Origin: Citrus sinensis | Taxonomy: Eukaryota; Streptophyta; Magnoliopsida; Sapindales; Rutaceae | Direction of reading: 5' to 3' | Length of the DNA: 64,000 bases | Assembly (NCBI RefSeq): GCF_022201045.2 | Contig: NC_068557.1 | Location: 24,529,501-24,593,500 of the forward strand | Shown here: piece by piece, positions 63,507-64,000 of the stretch | How positions within the stretch are numbered: the stretch's first letter is position 1 | Layout: each line of letters starts with the position of its first letter | The notes under the pieces: model-generated | The model's input: only the letters and a program-made list of their open reading frames with translations | Told to the model about the DNA's origin: nothing | Databases searched by the model: none | Position numbers and translations under genes: made by a program

Positions 63507-63966
63507 ATGGCGCTCACTGTTGCAGTTTCGCAGTCGTGTGGCATGGTGTCTTTCCCTTTTCCCTTATTAATTCTTTGTATTTCACACGATTGACACTTTA
63601 AATGGTTTAATGATGCCTCTGATGATCATTTTTTCCCCCCAGTGTTTTGGTGGGAAACAGTTGAGATGTGCTATAATCTTGAAAGCTGGGAGAGGCTGTA
63701 GGAATGTGTTGGGTACAAATATGAGGTAATTTTTAACCATTTGAAAGTCCAAATGTATTCTCCAATACACAATTTATTACATTTTTGGATTTGGTTCGAG
63801 CATGATAGGGTTGTGATTTTGCTTTTCTCTCAGGTTTAGTAACTTCCTCCTCCCTAAAATACCAAAAAATTGTTCTCGACCTAAGCATAAATATGCTGAA
63901 TGTATGTTGAAATTGGTGGAGCCATATGACGAGTCAAGCATTCCTCAGCCTAAGTTGCTAAAAAAG
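63507..63966 (+). CDS. Unrecognised gene, 5' part only, probably plastid-targeted
   Basis: The window ends inside this gene. Three exons are visible: 63507-63545, 63643-63725, 63834-63966, joined in phase, with donors gtgtct, gtaatt and gtaaat (85 residues so far). The start (MALTVAVSQSCGM) is followed by CFGGKQLRCAIILKAGRG and FSNFLLPKIPKNCSRPKHKY: rich in Ser/Lys/Arg, almost no acidic residues, hence like a chloroplast (or mitochondrial) transit peptide. The first part that could be mature protein reads CMLKLVEPYDESSIPQPKLLKK. I do not recognise the family; the domains lie beyond the window edge. Confidence 0.6.
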
Positions 63967-64000
63967 GTAAATTAATGTGTATATATACCATTGGGAGTGG

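Overview
The window is nuclear DNA from a flowering plant, most likely a eudicot. It is AT-rich, its genes are split by many short AT-rich introns with GT..AG borders, and the encoded proteins are plant-specific families (SULTR, STL2P, TDY-type MAPK, SCPL, MULE transposase). Composition and gene make-up would suit a woody rosid such as Citrus, but the sequence alone does not prove that. No bacterial, organellar or viral genes were seen, and no CRISPR array, rRNA or convincing tRNA.

Layout. 1-1.65 kb: a decayed MULE with GC-richer tandem repeats. 3.6-8.3 kb (+): a SULTR3;3-type sulfate transporter. 8.66-11.13 kb: a Harbinger-type MITE, a SINE-like head and a long-armed foldback element. 11.2-14.3 kb (+): a SEC12-like WD40 membrane protein (STL2P-like). 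15.2-28.3 kb (-): a 26-exon protein in which a uridine-kinase-like P-loop domain plus a CYTH-like domain occurs twice in tandem. 29.7-32.7 kb: a gene-free stretch with one MITE nested inside a relative, another MITE and tandem repeats. 34.5-37.5 kb (+): a NUDX25-type Nudix hydrolase. 41.0-43.4 kb (+): a linker-histone (GH1) domain protein. 45.4-48.8 kb (+): a group D MAP kinase (MPK17-like). 49.9-56.7 kb (+): a short-chain dehydrogenase whose last intron is swollen to 4 kb by two transposons. 57.8-59.3 kb (-): a 122-aa one-membrane-span protein of unknown role. 60.85-62.2 kb (+): an intronless serine carboxypeptidase (SCPL50-like). 63.5 kb to the end (+): the start of an unrecognised gene, probably plastid-targeted.

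The genes do not form a pathway; each has its own promoter. The order STL2P-like, double uridine-kinase-like, MPK17-like recalls the Arabidopsis neighbours At2g01470, At2g01460 and At2g01450 (from memory). That supports these identities and suggests a conserved block into which the NUDX25 and GH1 genes have come, or from which Arabidopsis lost them.

Exon borders were read by eye and checked by reading phase: every complete model gives a coding length divisible by three. The best leads are the doubled kinase-CYTH gene with mirrored exons, a MAPK exon border without a usable GT donor at the conserved place, a GC-AG intron in the sulfate transporter, the nested MITE pair with both target duplications intact, the transposon-swollen SDR intron, and a perfect 18-bp double G-box palindrome near 62.85 kb. 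I found no clearly new multi-gene system.
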